Origin: Pseudomonadota bacterium
GTDB lineage: Bacteria; Pseudomonadota; Gammaproteobacteria; Nitrosococcales; Methylophagaceae
Assembly (NCBI GenBank): GCA_030576275.1
Contig: JALIBN010000024.1
Location: forward strand, 81,490-145,489
Direction: 5' to 3'
DNA length: 64,000 nt
Shown here: in pieces, positions 30,636-41,037 of the stretch
Layout: each line of letters begins with the position of its first letter
Numbering within the stretch: position 1 is the stretch's first letter
Position numbers and translations under genes: made by a program
The notes under the pieces: model-generated
What the model was told of the DNA's origin: nothing
Database searches by the model: none
Seen by the model: only the letters and a program-made list of their open reading frames with translations

Positions 30636-30784
30636 TATAATCTGCTTGATCAGAAACATATAGTTAGATAGCGGTACTTGTTAAAAAATATAAAAAATTT
30701 AGTGACTATATATTAGAAAGTGATAATCTTTAAAGAGACTCATGAGATGAGTTGTGACTTTTTGGATTGAAAAGGAAAACATTA

Positions 30785-31624
30785 ATGAAAATTGCAATGA
30801 AATTAATAGCAGTGGCTCTTGCCGCTGGCTTATTGGTCGGTTGTGCTGGCCCAAATCAACGCGCAAACGATAACTACCTATTATGCGCTATTTCTGGTGG
30901 TCTTGTCGCCGGTGCTGCAGTCGGTGCTACAAGTGGTGGACAAGGGGCTGTCGGTGGCGCACTTGTTGGTGCGGCTTTAGCATTGATACTTTGCCCTTCT
31001 GATGAGGCAGTTGCTGCACCCGTTGAAGCAGCTGCACCTGTATGCGCAGAAGTTCCACCTGCAGGCGCATTACTAGATGCACAAGGTTGTGCTTTTGACT
31101 CTGACTCTGATGGCGTAGTTGATGGCGTTGATATGTGTGCTAATACACCCGCAGGCGTTAAGGTTGACCGTGTTGGTTGTCCATTAGATAGTGATAAAGA
31201 CGGCGTAGCTGATTTTGAAGATATGTGTCCAGGAACACCATTAGGTACTATCGTTGATAAAACAGGTTGCCCACTAGCGGGTGAAAAAATATTGTCTTTG
31301 ACAGGTGTCAACTTTGCGTTCGACAAAGCAGTGTTAACGAGTGATGCTGAAGGCGTACTTGAAGAAGCTGTTACCTTGTTAAAAAATACTGATAGTGTGA
31401 TTGAAGTTCGCGTTGAAGGTCATACCGATAGTATTGGTAGTGATGCTTACAACAAGACATTGTCACAAAAACGTGCAGAAGCTGTGGTTGCTTATTTAGT
31501 TTCTCGCGGTGTGAAAAGCCATAGTTTGATGGCTGTTGGTATGGGTGAATCTGCACCTGTAGCTAATAACGATACTGATGCTGGTCGTGCAGCTAATCGC
31601 CGTGTTGACTTCGTTGTTCAATAA
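30785..31624 (+). CDS. OmpA-family lipoprotein with thrombospondin type 3 repeats
   Basis: The 279-residue protein has a signal with lipobox LLVGCAG, then a glycine-zipper segment (about 35-70, GGLVAGAAVGATSGG). Acidic calcium-type TSP3 repeats follow (DSDSDGVVDGVDMCANTP and DSDKDGVADFEDMCPGTP) with paired cysteines. The C-terminal OmpA domain (about 165-279) has FAFDKAVL, VEGHTDSIGSDAYNKTLSQK and ANRRVDF, the peptidoglycan-binding signature. It should anchor the outer membrane to peptidoglycan. AAGGAAAA precedes the ATG at 30785. A strong terminator follows at 31676-31708. Confidence 0.92.
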   Translation: MKIAMKLIAVALAAGLLVGCAGPNQRANDNYLLCAISGGLVAGAAVGATSGGQGAVGGALVGAALALILCPSDEAVAAPVEAAAPVCAEVPPAGALLDAQGCAFDSDSDGVVDGVDMCANTPAGVKVDRVGCPLDSDKDGVADFEDMCPGTPLGTIVDKTGCPLAGEKILSLTGVNFAFDKAVLTSDAEGVLEEAVTLLKNTDSVIEVRVEGHTDSIGSDAYNKTLSQKRAEAVVAYLVSRGVKSHSLMAVGMGESAPVANNDTDAGRAANRRVDFVVQ

Positions 31625-31641
31625 AACGTTAGTTGTGTGAA

Positions 31642-31666
31642 ACCTACTCTGTAAATCAGAGTAGGT
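31642..31666 (+). terminator. hairpin after the OmpA-family gene
   Basis: A 10-bp perfect stem (ACCTACTCTG / CAGAGTAGGT) with a five-base loop lies 18 bases after the stop. It has no T-tract, so it probably acts as a 3'-stabilising hairpin before the terminator at 31676. Confidence 0.5.
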
Positions 31667-31675
31667 GATTAAATT

Positions 31676-31708
31676 AAAAAGCCCCAATCAAAGATTGGGG
31701 CTTTTTTT
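31676..31708 (+). terminator. Rho-independent terminator, probably bidirectional
   Basis: A GC-rich stem (GCCCCAATC / GATTGGGGC, three-base loop) is flanked by AAAAA on the left and TTTTTTT on the right. It ends the OmpA-family transcript and, because of the A-run, could also stop transcripts arriving from ycgL on the other strand. Confidence 0.9.
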
Positions 31709-31740
31709 ATGGCGGAGATAAAATGGGCGAAATAAATTTA

Positions 31741-31765
31741 CAAAGTGTGTGAGATAGTCACTTTG
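31741..31765 (-). terminator. weak hairpin after ycgL
   Basis: A 7-bp stem (CAAAGTG / CACTTTG) lies about 30 bases past the ycgL stop on the minus strand, followed by an AT-rich stretch (TAAATTTATTT). It is a plausible but weak terminator. Confidence 0.4.
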
Positions 31766-31793
31766 CTAATCCTAGTCTTAATCTGCTTTAAAT

Positions 31794-32072
31794 TTAGCTC
31801 ACGTATTTAGCGGGTTCTTTAAAATCAATGATATTAGCAATAGGAGGAGGAATTTGCAGATGAAAGCCTTTTGTTTCTAAGTTGTTAATTACCGTATTGA
31901 CATTTTCACGTGCTAATTTACGTTCAGGTGTCAGTTCGATTTCCATCACAAAAACAGGCTCTTTTCCCATTGAGTCATATAAGGCTTGAGGCACGTTTGA
32001 AAAGTCATCTCTTTGAGTGATGTAGATATATAGTTCGGCTTTACGACTACTTTTATAGATATATGCGTTCAT
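31794..32072 (-). CDS. YcgL-domain protein
   Basis: The 92-residue protein starts MNAYIYKSSRKAELYIYI and continues DFSNVPQALYDSMGKEPVFVMEIELT, the YcgL fold found in most gammaproteobacteria. Its biochemical role is not established. A frame extending upstream to 32162 overlaps the VOC gene and adds nothing family-like, so the ATG at 32072 is chosen. It is last in the osmC-DUF885-VOC-ycgL unit. Confidence 0.88.
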   Translation of the reverse strand: MNAYIYKSSRKAELYIYITQRDDFSNVPQALYDSMGKEPVFVMEIELTPERKLARENVNTVINNLETKGFHLQIPPPIANIIDFKEPAKYVS

Positions 32073-32082
32073 AGTGATTGTC

Positions 32083-32475
32083 TTATGAGATAGGTGGGTG
32101 ATAAATAATCTGGACAACAGTTCCAGCAGGATCGTAACAATAAAAGCTACGCGCGCCATCACGATGAGTCCTTGGTGGTTGGCGAGTGACGATAGCGTGA
32201 TGACTTAAAAACACGAACCACTCATCAACTTGCTCTGCTGATTTGATAATGAAACCAATATGGTCTAGTTTTTGACTACCGCTAGTATCAAAATCTATGC
32301 TGGCACGATGTAAAGCAAGATTATCATTACCAGATGTGAGGTAGACGTTATCGGGATCAGGTCGCCATTCAACTTGCATGCCGAGTAGTTCGACATAGAA
32401 GTGCTCACAAGCTTCAAGATCGCGAACATATAGTGCAACATGGCGCATGCCACTGGTAGCTGGAGGTCGTTTCAT
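32083..32475 (-). CDS. VOC-family (glyoxalase-fold) protein
   Basis: The 130-residue protein has one VOC module pair: GMRHVALYVRDLEACEHFYVELLGM with His as first metal ligand, KLDHIGFIIKS, and a C-terminal FYCYDPAGTVVQIIYHPP where a Glu ligand is normally expected but Gln-Ile occurs. Substrate unknown; members include glyoxalases, dioxygenases and resistance proteins. The ATG at 32475 overlaps the stop of the DUF885 gene (ATGA), so the upstream in-frame extension is rejected. Confidence 0.83.
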   Translation of the reverse strand: MKRPPATSGMRHVALYVRDLEACEHFYVELLGMQVEWRPDPDNVYLTSGNDNLALHRASIDFDTSGSQKLDHIGFIIKSAEQVDEWFVFLSHHAIVTRQPPRTHRDGARSFYCYDPAGTVVQIIYHPPIS

Positions 32476-34118
32476 GCTTGCTCTCCAAATAAATGTTGGC
32501 AGCATTTTAACCATGTGTTTTCACCAAACTGATGTTGAATTACCAGCGGTAAAGCGATAGAGCCGCTGGCTAATAGTTTATCGTGAAAGGCTTTTAATTC
32601 GGCATTACTTGCAGGGTTAATAATATCACGCAAGGCATTTATAAGCGCCCAGCCGACAGCATAACTCATTGGCACTGTTGGGGATTGACTGTACCAACTA
32701 AGTTCACTCATAGCTTGATCGTGACTGAAATCGAGCGCATCGACCATCTTTTTCGCGGCGTCTGCAAGTGACAAGTTCTGAGTGTGAATTTCTACATCAA
32801 TTATTATGCGTAAAGCTCGCCATAGGCGGTCACGTAGCATGACTATACGCTGACCTGGATGACGTTCAAAACCTTGTTCTAGCATCATTTGTTCACAATA
32901 GAGCGCCCAGCCTTCATATAACGTAGCGCTTGGATTGAGCCTGCGTAGTAGCGCTGAACCTTCAGCCGAGTGATTAGCAATGACAAATTGCAAATGATGT
33001 CCCGGCCATGCCTCATGCACACTTGTTTGACTGATTGCTGCTAGATTATGTTCCTTTAATTCAGCATCATTTTTGGTCGGCGTGACATAGTAATAACCTG
33101 TTTGTAAGGTATCAGCAATGCTAGGATCTAAATAAGCGGCAAAGGGAATTTGATGCTGTAAAAATTGCGGCGTGGCAACCACATTAAGTGTTTGCTTATC
33201 AGGAATGGTGATTAAGTCTTGTTCACGTAAAAATGCTTCAGCGGCCTTCATTTCATGCTGATAGCTTGATAGTAACTGGTCAGCAGGTGGGTGTTGCTGT
33301 TGAATATCAACTAAAGTGAGTTCGCTATTAGCTAGTTCTGCCGATAATAACTGTTGGGTTTGCTTGAATAGACGTTGCCCAAAAGCATGTAAAGATTGTG
33401 TATTAATCGGCAAAAAATGTTGCTGGTGTAACAATCGCTCAAAATGTTCACGTCCACAGGCAAAATTTCCTTCGCAACGAGGTAATAGACGTTTCAAATT
33501 TTGTACAAAACCTTCCAAAGATTTGCCGGCATCTGCGATAGCTTGTTCTATCTCTCCATTTTCAGTGAGTGCATCATATACTAAGGGTTGCTGATGCATA
33601 TGATGGCAGTAATTAACACCGGCTTGGGCTTCGGCCAAGGCCATTTCTAGCCATACTTGTGGAATGATAGCGGGTGCACTGTCTAAAAAGTTTTTAGCAT
33701 CCCGAATATGATTAGGTATCACCATTAAACGTGACTTTAACGCATGATTAAAATCATTAACGGGCCTTAGAGTGAGTTGATGTAGTGCATTTATCGGCAA
33801 AAATCGTGTTGGATCACGATGGCGCCAATCATGCTCCATTAAGGCGTGATGCTCTAGATTGGCTTGGCTATACAATATTTGATAATTAATCAGGTGCTCA
33901 GCATCAAGTTCACTGATGTTTATCTCATCAAGCGCTACCAGACATTTTTCATTGAGCACAATTTGAATGCCAATAGTTTCATCATCATGTGAGCTTAGCT
34001 TATCCGCATAGTCATCAATGCCCGCATCTAATGCTGCTTCTGGATGCAAACGACACCATGTTGCTAAATAACTTTGCTCAATACGCTTGAAGGTCTCTTG
34101 ACTTGTTCTAGTCGACAT
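32472..34118 (-). CDS. DUF885-family metallopeptidase-like protein
   Basis: The 548-residue protein belongs to the DUF885 family of putative zinc carboxypeptidase-like enzymes. The metal motif HEAWPGHHLQF (HExxPGHH type) is present, with a downstream Glu in YEGWALYCEQMM as likely third ligand. There is no signal peptide, so it should be cytosolic. Substrate unknown. The ATG at 34118 overlaps the osmC end by 11 bases; an ATG at 34130 is an alternative. It is translationally coupled to the VOC gene. Confidence 0.85.
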   Translation of the reverse strand: MSTRTSQETFKRIEQSYLATWCRLHPEAALDAGIDDYADKLSSHDDETIGIQIVLNEKCLVALDEINISELDAEHLINYQILYSQANLEHHALMEHDWRHRDPTRFLPINALHQLTLRPVNDFNHALKSRLMVIPNHIRDAKNFLDSAPAIIPQVWLEMALAEAQAGVNYCHHMHQQPLVYDALTENGEIEQAIADAGKSLEGFVQNLKRLLPRCEGNFACGREHFERLLHQQHFLPINTQSLHAFGQRLFKQTQQLLSAELANSELTLVDIQQQHPPADQLLSSYQHEMKAAEAFLREQDLITIPDKQTLNVVATPQFLQHQIPFAAYLDPSIADTLQTGYYYVTPTKNDAELKEHNLAAISQTSVHEAWPGHHLQFVIANHSAEGSALLRRLNPSATLYEGWALYCEQMMLEQGFERHPGQRIVMLRDRLWRALRIIIDVEIHTQNLSLADAAKKMVDALDFSHDQAMSELSWYSQSPTVPMSYAVGWALINALRDIINPASNAELKAFHDKLLASGSIALPLVIQHQFGENTWLKCCQHLFGEQA

Positions 34119-34527
34119 TGATGATCTCATAATTATGCGTGATTTCAGCCGTTTTACCGAGCATGAGTGATGCAGAACAATACTTTTCTGTGGACAGTTC
34201 TACCGCACGTTTTACTTGTGCTTCTTTTAAATCTTTGCCCGTGACTTTGTAGTGAACATGAATTTTAGTGAATACTTTAGGAACTTCTTCGCTACGTTCG
34301 CTATCGATTTCGACAACGCAATCACTAATATCTTGTCGCGATTTTTTTAACATCTGCACCACATCAAATGACGTGCATCCACCCAAACCTAACAATAAAA
34401 GCTCCATTGGGCGCATTCCAGTACCATGCCCGCCCATTTCTTCTGGGCCATCCATAACGATCGTGTGCCCTGTGCCAGACTCACCTAAGAACATTACATC
34501 TTCAACCCACTTGACTCTAGCCTTCAT
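34108..34527 (-). CDS. OsmC-family peroxiredoxin-like protein
   Basis: The 139-residue protein has the OsmC/Ohr fold with both reactive cysteines: one in LLLGLGGCTSFDVVQML and one in STEKYCSASLMLGKTAEI. Such proteins reduce organic hydroperoxides, usually with lipoylated proteins or thioredoxin as donor. The sequence and its place divergent from crp fit the YhfA subgroup, whose function is less clear than that of OsmC or Ohr. It is first in a four-gene unit. Confidence 0.9.
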   Translation of the reverse strand: MKARVKWVEDVMFLGESGTGHTIVMDGPEEMGGHGTGMRPMELLLLGLGGCTSFDVVQMLKKSRQDISDCVVEIDSERSEEVPKVFTKIHVHYKVTGKDLKEAQVKRAVELSTEKYCSASLMLGKTAEITHNYEIINVD

Positions 34528-34651
34528 TATTCTGCACTCTGATTTTTAATAGATAACACTGATTTTGCCATATTAGCTTACTTGAGGGCAGTGTTAGTTT
34601 ATTATTGGTGGTATATAAATACGTGGATCCACTTATGTCATAGGTAAAATC

Positions 34652-35305
34652 ATGGATTATTTGAAATACAAAGCGATAGAGGAAGGCTTGGCTGACTTTT
34701 TTCATTGTTGTCACAGCAAGCAGTATTCGGCGAAGTCTATATTGATTCGTCCAGGCGATGCCGCTAATAGTTTGTATTATTTGCGTGAAGGTTCAGTGTC
34801 CATCACCATGGAAAATGATCAGGGTGAAGAGTTGATACTCGCTTATCTTAATCAGGGTGATTTTTTAGGTGAAGTAGGTTTGTTTTCAGATGTTGCGGAT
34901 CGTAGTGTTACCGTCCGTGCGCGCTCTGATTGTAAAACGGAAGAAATTTCATACCAACAACTAAAATTGTTATCCGACACACAATTAAAAACATGTTACC
35001 CAAAACTACTGCAGTTTATTGCTGAGCAAATGGCCAGGCGTTTATTATCTACGACTAGGAAAATGAGTGATTTAGTCTTTCTAGATGTCGCTGGCCGAGT
35101 AGAGGCCGCGCTGAATGAATTAGCCTTACAGCCCGATGCCATCAAGCAACCTGAAGGGATGCAAATTAAGGTTACAAGACAGGAGATTAGCCGGATTGTA
35201 GGTTGTTCTCGTGAAATGGCTGGTCGTGTTTTAAAACAACTGCAAAATGACGGTGTTTTGTGGTCTCATGGCAAAACCTTAATTTTATTTGATGATACGA
35301 AGTAA
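34652..35305 (+). CDS. crp: cAMP receptor protein (CRP/Vfr family)
   Basis: The 217-residue global regulator has a cyclic-nucleotide-binding beta roll (residues 20-115) with RPGDAANSLYYLREGSVSI and the phosphate-binding cassette GDFLGEVGLFSDVADRSVTVRA. The dimerisation helix follows, then a winged helix-turn-helix with KVTRQEISRIVGCSREMAGRVLKQL. Identity to Crp/Vfr is clear across the whole length. AGGT lies before the ATG. It is divergent from osmC and convergent with trpC, a Pseudomonas-like arrangement. Confidence 0.93.
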   Translation: MDYLKYKAIEEGLADFFHCCHSKQYSAKSILIRPGDAANSLYYLREGSVSITMENDQGEELILAYLNQGDFLGEVGLFSDVADRSVTVRARSDCKTEEISYQQLKLLSDTQLKTCYPKLLQFIAEQMARRLLSTTRKMSDLVFLDVAGRVEAALNELALQPDAIKQPEGMQIKVTRQEISRIVGCSREMAGRVLKQLQNDGVLWSHGKTLILFDDTK

Positions 35306-35348
35306 GTAAGGCGCTTTAGGACGTTGAATGATAACAGGGTACTTTTGA

Positions 35349-36155
35349 TTAGCTGTTAAAAAGTGTACTAAGCTCAAGCCCTGGATTTTCAGCGCGCATA
35401 AAGGCTTCTCCCACCAAGAAGCCATTAACATGACGTTCGCGCATTAAGGCCACATCAGCCACGGTATGAATACCACTTTCTGTAATGACCGTATGATTCT
35501 CAGGAATGCATCCTAATAAATCCAATGTCGTATTAAGTGACGTTTCAAAAGTACTTAAATTGCGATTGTTAATACCAATAAGCGGTAAATTTAAAAATAA
35601 TGCCCGTTCAAGTTCTGCAAGATCATGCACTTCTACTAACACGTCCATGTTGAGCTGCATCGCTAAATCACTCAGCTCAAGTAATTGTTGATCATTCAGC
35701 GCAGACACGATTAATAGAATACAATCAGCGGCAATCGCCCGTGCTTCAAATACTTGATAAGGATCTACAATAAAGTCTTTACGAATAACAGGTAAGGAAC
35801 AGGCCGCACGGGCTTCTTGTAGATAAGTTTCATGACCTTGGAAAAAATCGTGATCAGTTAATACAGATATGCAAGCGGCGCCATGTTGTTCATAACTTTT
35901 GGCGATGTCAGCTGGTATGAAATTTTCACGTAACAAGCCTTTGCTCGGTGAGGCCTTTTTAATTTCGGCAATTACGGCTGCTTGACCAGCATTTATTTTG
36001 GCTTCAATAGCTGCGACAAAGCCGCGAGGCGGATCGGCTTTTTCAGCTACTTCGGTTAATTGAAGTAGCGTCACTTTAGCTTTGCGCTCAGCAATCTCTT
36101 GATATTTACGTTCAATGATTTTTTTTAGGATATCAGGCGTATTTGTCGTGGTCAT
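35349..36155 (-). CDS. trpC: indole-3-glycerol phosphate synthase
   Basis: TrpC closes the indole ring of CdRP in tryptophan synthesis. The 268-residue monofunctional protein has the barrel motifs [68 protein letters not shown] and [12 protein letters not shown]. It is the last gene of trpGDC; unlike E. coli it is not fused to trpF. Confidence 0.96.
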   Translation of the reverse strand: MTTTNTPDILKKIIERKYQEIAERKAKVTLLQLTEVAEKADPPRGFVAAIEAKINAGQAAVIAEIKKASPSKGLLRENFIPADIAKSYEQHGAACISVLTDHDFFQGHETYLQEARAACSLPVIRKDFIVDPYQVFEARAIAADCILLIVSALNDQQLLELSDLAMQLNMDVLVEVHDLAELERALFLNLPLIGINNRNLSTFETSLNTTLDLLGCIPENHTVITESGIHTVADVALMRERHVNGFLVGEAFMRAENPGLELSTLFNS

Positions 36156-36172
36156 ATTAAATTCTTTAAATG

Positions 36173-37186
36173 CTATGAGTTACTAGAGGTAATAAGTGTA
36201 GCGAGTTTTTGCTGGGCAGCGCCATTGTCTATTTGTGTTTGTGCTAGTTGAATACCTTCTGCAAGTGTTGCTGTCAGATCGGCGGCATAAATGGCGGCGC
36301 CAGCATTTAATACAACGATATCTCTTGCCGGCCCCGTTTTACCGGCAAAGATATCGTTGATGATGCTTAAGCTCTCTTGTGCATTGGATACGGCAAGCAC
36401 ATTGATGTCGTGGCGTTGTAAGCCAAAATCTTCGGGACAAACTGTGTAGCAAGAGATCTCACCATTTTTTAATTCTGCAACGTAGGATTTGGAGCCAATA
36501 CTTATTTCATCAAGCCCGTCTTCAGCATGAACAACTAAAACATGTTCGCTACCAAGTGCTTTCAGCACATGTGCCATAGGTTCAACCCATTGGCGATCAT
36601 AGACGCCTAGTACCTGGCGTTTAGCTTGCGCAGGATTGGTCAGTGGGCCAAGTAGATTAAAAATAGTGCGTACGCCCATTTCACGACGGGGGCCGATAGC
36701 AAATTTCATTGCACCATGATGTTTCTGTGCAAACATAAAACCAACACCAATATTATCAATGCACTGTTTTACTTGAGCTGGTGTAATGTCTAGGTTAATG
36801 CCTGCGGCTTCCAATACATCGGCACTGCCTGAACTACTGCTGATAGAGCGATTACCATGCTTAGCAACTTTAGCGCCAGCACCCGCTACGACAAAGGCAC
36901 TCGCGGTCGATACATTAAAGGTGCTTGCACCATCACCACCGGTGCCGCAAGTATCCACGACATGATCACCGCTAATTTCAACTGGTGTTGCAAGGCTTCG
37001 CATTACTTTGGCGGCGGCAGTAATTTCAGTGATGGTTTCACCTTTCATTTGCAAACCAACTAAAAAACCACCAATTTGGGCAGGCGTTGCTTGGCCAGCC
37101 ATTATTTGTTGCATGACGGCAGTCATGTCTTCGCTAGATAAGTCTTGTCGTTGAATGACCGATTTGATGGCGGTTGGTAAATTCAT
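36173..37186 (-). CDS. trpD: anthranilate phosphoribosyltransferase
   Basis: TrpD transfers phosphoribose from PRPP to anthranilate. The 337-residue protein has [17 protein letters not shown] (PRPP loop), [39 protein letters not shown] and [14 protein letters not shown]. It is a separate protein from TrpG, as in Pseudomonas. trpG ends 13 bases upstream and trpC starts 17 bases downstream. Confidence 0.96.
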   Translation of the reverse strand: MNLPTAIKSVIQRQDLSSEDMTAVMQQIMAGQATPAQIGGFLVGLQMKGETITEITAAAKVMRSLATPVEISGDHVVDTCGTGGDGASTFNVSTASAFVVAGAGAKVAKHGNRSISSSSGSADVLEAAGINLDITPAQVKQCIDNIGVGFMFAQKHHGAMKFAIGPRREMGVRTIFNLLGPLTNPAQAKRQVLGVYDRQWVEPMAHVLKALGSEHVLVVHAEDGLDEISIGSKSYVAELKNGEISCYTVCPEDFGLQRHDINVLAVSNAQESLSIINDIFAGKTGPARDIVVLNAGAAIYAADLTATLAEGIQLAQTQIDNGAAQQKLATLITSSNS

Positions 37187-37198
37187 AATACTGCTCGC

Positions 37199-37777
37199 TT
37201 AATGATCGAGAAAGTTTTTTAGTAAAGCATGACCTTGTTCAGTCAAGATAGATTCTGGATGAAACTGAACCCCTTCGATTGGCAAGGTCTTATGGCGGAC
37301 GCCCATTATCTCATCCAATGTACCATCTTCATTTTGTGTCCAAGCGGTCACCTCAAAAACATCTGGCAGGGCGTTTTTATTGATGACTAAAGAATGATAA
37401 CGGGTGGCGATAATGGGGTTGGCCAAGTCTTTAAATACGCCGATGTTTTTGTGAAAAACGGGTGATGTTTTACCGTGCATAATCTGGCGGGCATGAATGA
37501 TTTCACCGCCAAAGGCTTGGCCGATAGCTTGATGACCTAGACAGACTCCTAGAATAGGTTTTTTGCCTGCAAAATGTCTGATAACTTCAAGTGAAACACC
37601 GGCTTCATTTGGCGTACACGGACCAGGTGAAATAACAATCTTTTCAGGATTTAAGGCTTCGATTTCTTCAATGGTAATTTTATCATTACGATGTACTTGA
37701 ACATCGGCGCCTAGCTCACCAAAATATTGGACGAGGTTGTAGGTGAAGGAATCATAATTGTCGATCATTAAAAGCAT
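37199..37777 (-). CDS. trpG: anthranilate/aminodeoxychorismate synthase glutaminase subunit
   Basis: The 192-residue class I glutamine amidotransferase supplies ammonia to TrpE and probably also PabB. The triad is visible: Cys79 in [11 protein letters not shown], and His and Glu in [11 protein letters not shown]. Start [20 protein letters not shown] is diagnostic. No trpE is nearby, so the large subunit is encoded elsewhere, as in Pseudomonas. The gene heads trpGDC. Confidence 0.94.
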   Translation of the reverse strand: MLLMIDNYDSFTYNLVQYFGELGADVQVHRNDKITIEEIEALNPEKIVISPGPCTPNEAGVSLEVIRHFAGKKPILGVCLGHQAIGQAFGGEIIHARQIMHGKTSPVFHKNIGVFKDLANPIIATRYHSLVINKNALPDVFEVTAWTQNEDGTLDEIMGVRHKTLPIEGVQFHPESILTEQGHALLKNFLDH

Positions 37778-37877
37778 TAAATTATACCGCTTAACTATAA
37801 AATTATATAAGATGGGAATTCTAGCAAATAATGCCTGCTTTCAGGGGATTTTAATCGCAATAAGTGCTAACGTGGCT

Positions 37878-39594
<1,717 letters not shown>

Positions 39595-39693
39595 ATGAGG
39601 CTCGGCTACACGGGTTGCTTAAGACGGTTTGTTCAAGCGACAAAACAGTGGGAATGATAGCATAGGCGAAATTTTCTTAAATCCTTAGCTACT

Positions 39694-40605
39694 ATGAAAA
39701 TATTTCAAAGACAATTTTTGCACCCACGTTTCTGGCCTAGTTGGCTAGGCTTGTTATTTATGCGTTTATCTATTTTCCTTCCTGTTAAGACTCAATTGAT
39801 GGTGGGGAAATGGCTTTCGTGGATAATGACGCCGCTGATGAAGTCTAGAAAAAAAATAGCTCGGCGAAATTTGGAGTTATGTTTCCCCGAACTTTCTGAG
39901 GAACAACGCACCGCGTTATTGGAAGAAAATTTTCGTACCATGGGCATGATGTTGATTGAAACGGCACTCAGCTGGTGGGCCAGTGATGTTAGTTTGCAAA
40001 AGCGTGTTCAGTACCAAGGCTTAGAACATCTTGAGGCGGCTTTAGCCAAAGGCAAAGGTGTGATTTTATTAACCGGTCATTTCACTAGCATGGAGTTAGG
40101 GGGACGATTGATTATGTTAAGAAATCCATGTTATGTGATGTTTCGTAAATTAAATAATCCATTATTTAATTCGGTGATGATGCAAGCAAGAACATATCAT
40201 AGCGAAGGCATAGTCTTGCGTGATGATCCGCGGCCTATGGTGCGAGCTTTAAAGAAAAATAAAGTAGTGTGGTATGCACCAGACCAAGATTTTGGTCGAA
40301 AAATGAGTGTGTTTGCGACGTTTTTTGGCGTACCCGCAGCAACCGTACCTGCCACTGCTCGGCTGGTTAAAATGAGTGGTGCCGCCGTTATTCCGTTCGT
40401 ACCCAGACGCGAAAAAGACGGCAGTTATACCTTAAGTTTATTAGCGCCACTGACTAACTTTCCTACTGGTAATGATGTCGCTGATGCACAGGTAATTAAT
40501 GACTTATTAGAAAAAGAAATACGTCTGTCACCAGCACAGTATCTGTGGATCCATCGCCGATTTAAAACACAACGTGAAGGTGAAAAGGCTTCATTGTATA
40601 AATAG
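39694..40605 (+). CDS. lipid A biosynthesis acyltransferase, LpxL/HtrB type
   Basis: The 303-residue protein belongs to the LpxL/LpxM late acyltransferases, which add a secondary acyl chain to Kdo-lipid A at the inner membrane. It has an N-terminal hydrophobic anchor, KIARRNLELCFPELSEEQR, the catalytic HxxxxE motif in LLTGHFTSMELGGRLI, and VWYAPDQDFGRKMSVFATFFG. Sequence is closer to the lauroyl (LpxL) than the myristoyl enzymes; chain length cannot be read off. It is divergent from waaA. Confidence 0.92.
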   Translation: MKIFQRQFLHPRFWPSWLGLLFMRLSIFLPVKTQLMVGKWLSWIMTPLMKSRKKIARRNLELCFPELSEEQRTALLEENFRTMGMMLIETALSWWASDVSLQKRVQYQGLEHLEAALAKGKGVILLTGHFTSMELGGRLIMLRNPCYVMFRKLNNPLFNSVMMQARTYHSEGIVLRDDPRPMVRALKKNKVVWYAPDQDFGRKMSVFATFFGVPAATVPATARLVKMSGAAVIPFVPRREKDGSYTLSLLAPLTNFPTGNDVADAQVINDLLEKEIRLSPAQYLWIHRRFKTQREGEKASLYK

Positions 40606-40802
40606 TATTAAGCCTAAGTTGTTGCTACATCAACGCAGTGTTTGACCTCTATATTTAAATAGAAGACGGTCTTAGTTACATCTTGTAACTGATTTCAGGG
40701 CTAACCCGTGCTCTATACCATGGTATTTTTAGGCATAAGCGTTCGTGATTTGTAATGGTGTGGATTTTCGGCCACTGAGGATTGAGGCCACTTTTCGAGA
40801 AA

Positions 40803-40879
40803 TGGTGCGCCTGACAGGAATCGAACCTGTGACCCCCAGTTTCGGAAACTGGTACTCTATCCAACTGAGCTACAGGCGC
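40803..40879 (-). tRNA. tRNA-Arg, anticodon CCG
   Basis: The minus-strand sequence folds as a 77-base cloverleaf with encoded CCA. Acceptor GCGCCTG pairs with CAGGCGC, the D-arm has AGCTCAGTTGG, the anticodon stem is CCAGT/ACTGG with loop TTCCGAA (anticodon CCG), and the T-arm has GGTTCGAATCC. A TATAAT (minus strand, 40925-40930) lies about 45 bases upstream and may be its -10, without a clear -35. Confidence 0.95.
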
Positions 40880-40993
40880 ATTTTTGAAAATTTTGGTGCA
40901 GAACGGCTTTTAGACCAATCGATAATTATACGGGCTTTAATATCTGACTGCTAGGAAGTAAATTTTCAGGGGTGGGGAAAACATAACAAATGG

Positions 40994-41026
40994 AGCTACG
41001 ATGGTTTATTAATCACCATCGTAGCT
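40994..41026 (-). terminator. hairpin after glgP
   Basis: A 12-bp stem (AGCTACGATGGT / ACCATCGTAGCT) lies a few bases past the glgP stop. On the minus strand it is followed by CCATTTGTTATGTTTT, so the T-tract is imperfect, but its position fits termination of the engB-sox-glgP transcript. Confidence 0.6.
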
Positions 41027-41037
41027 TTGTTTTGCGT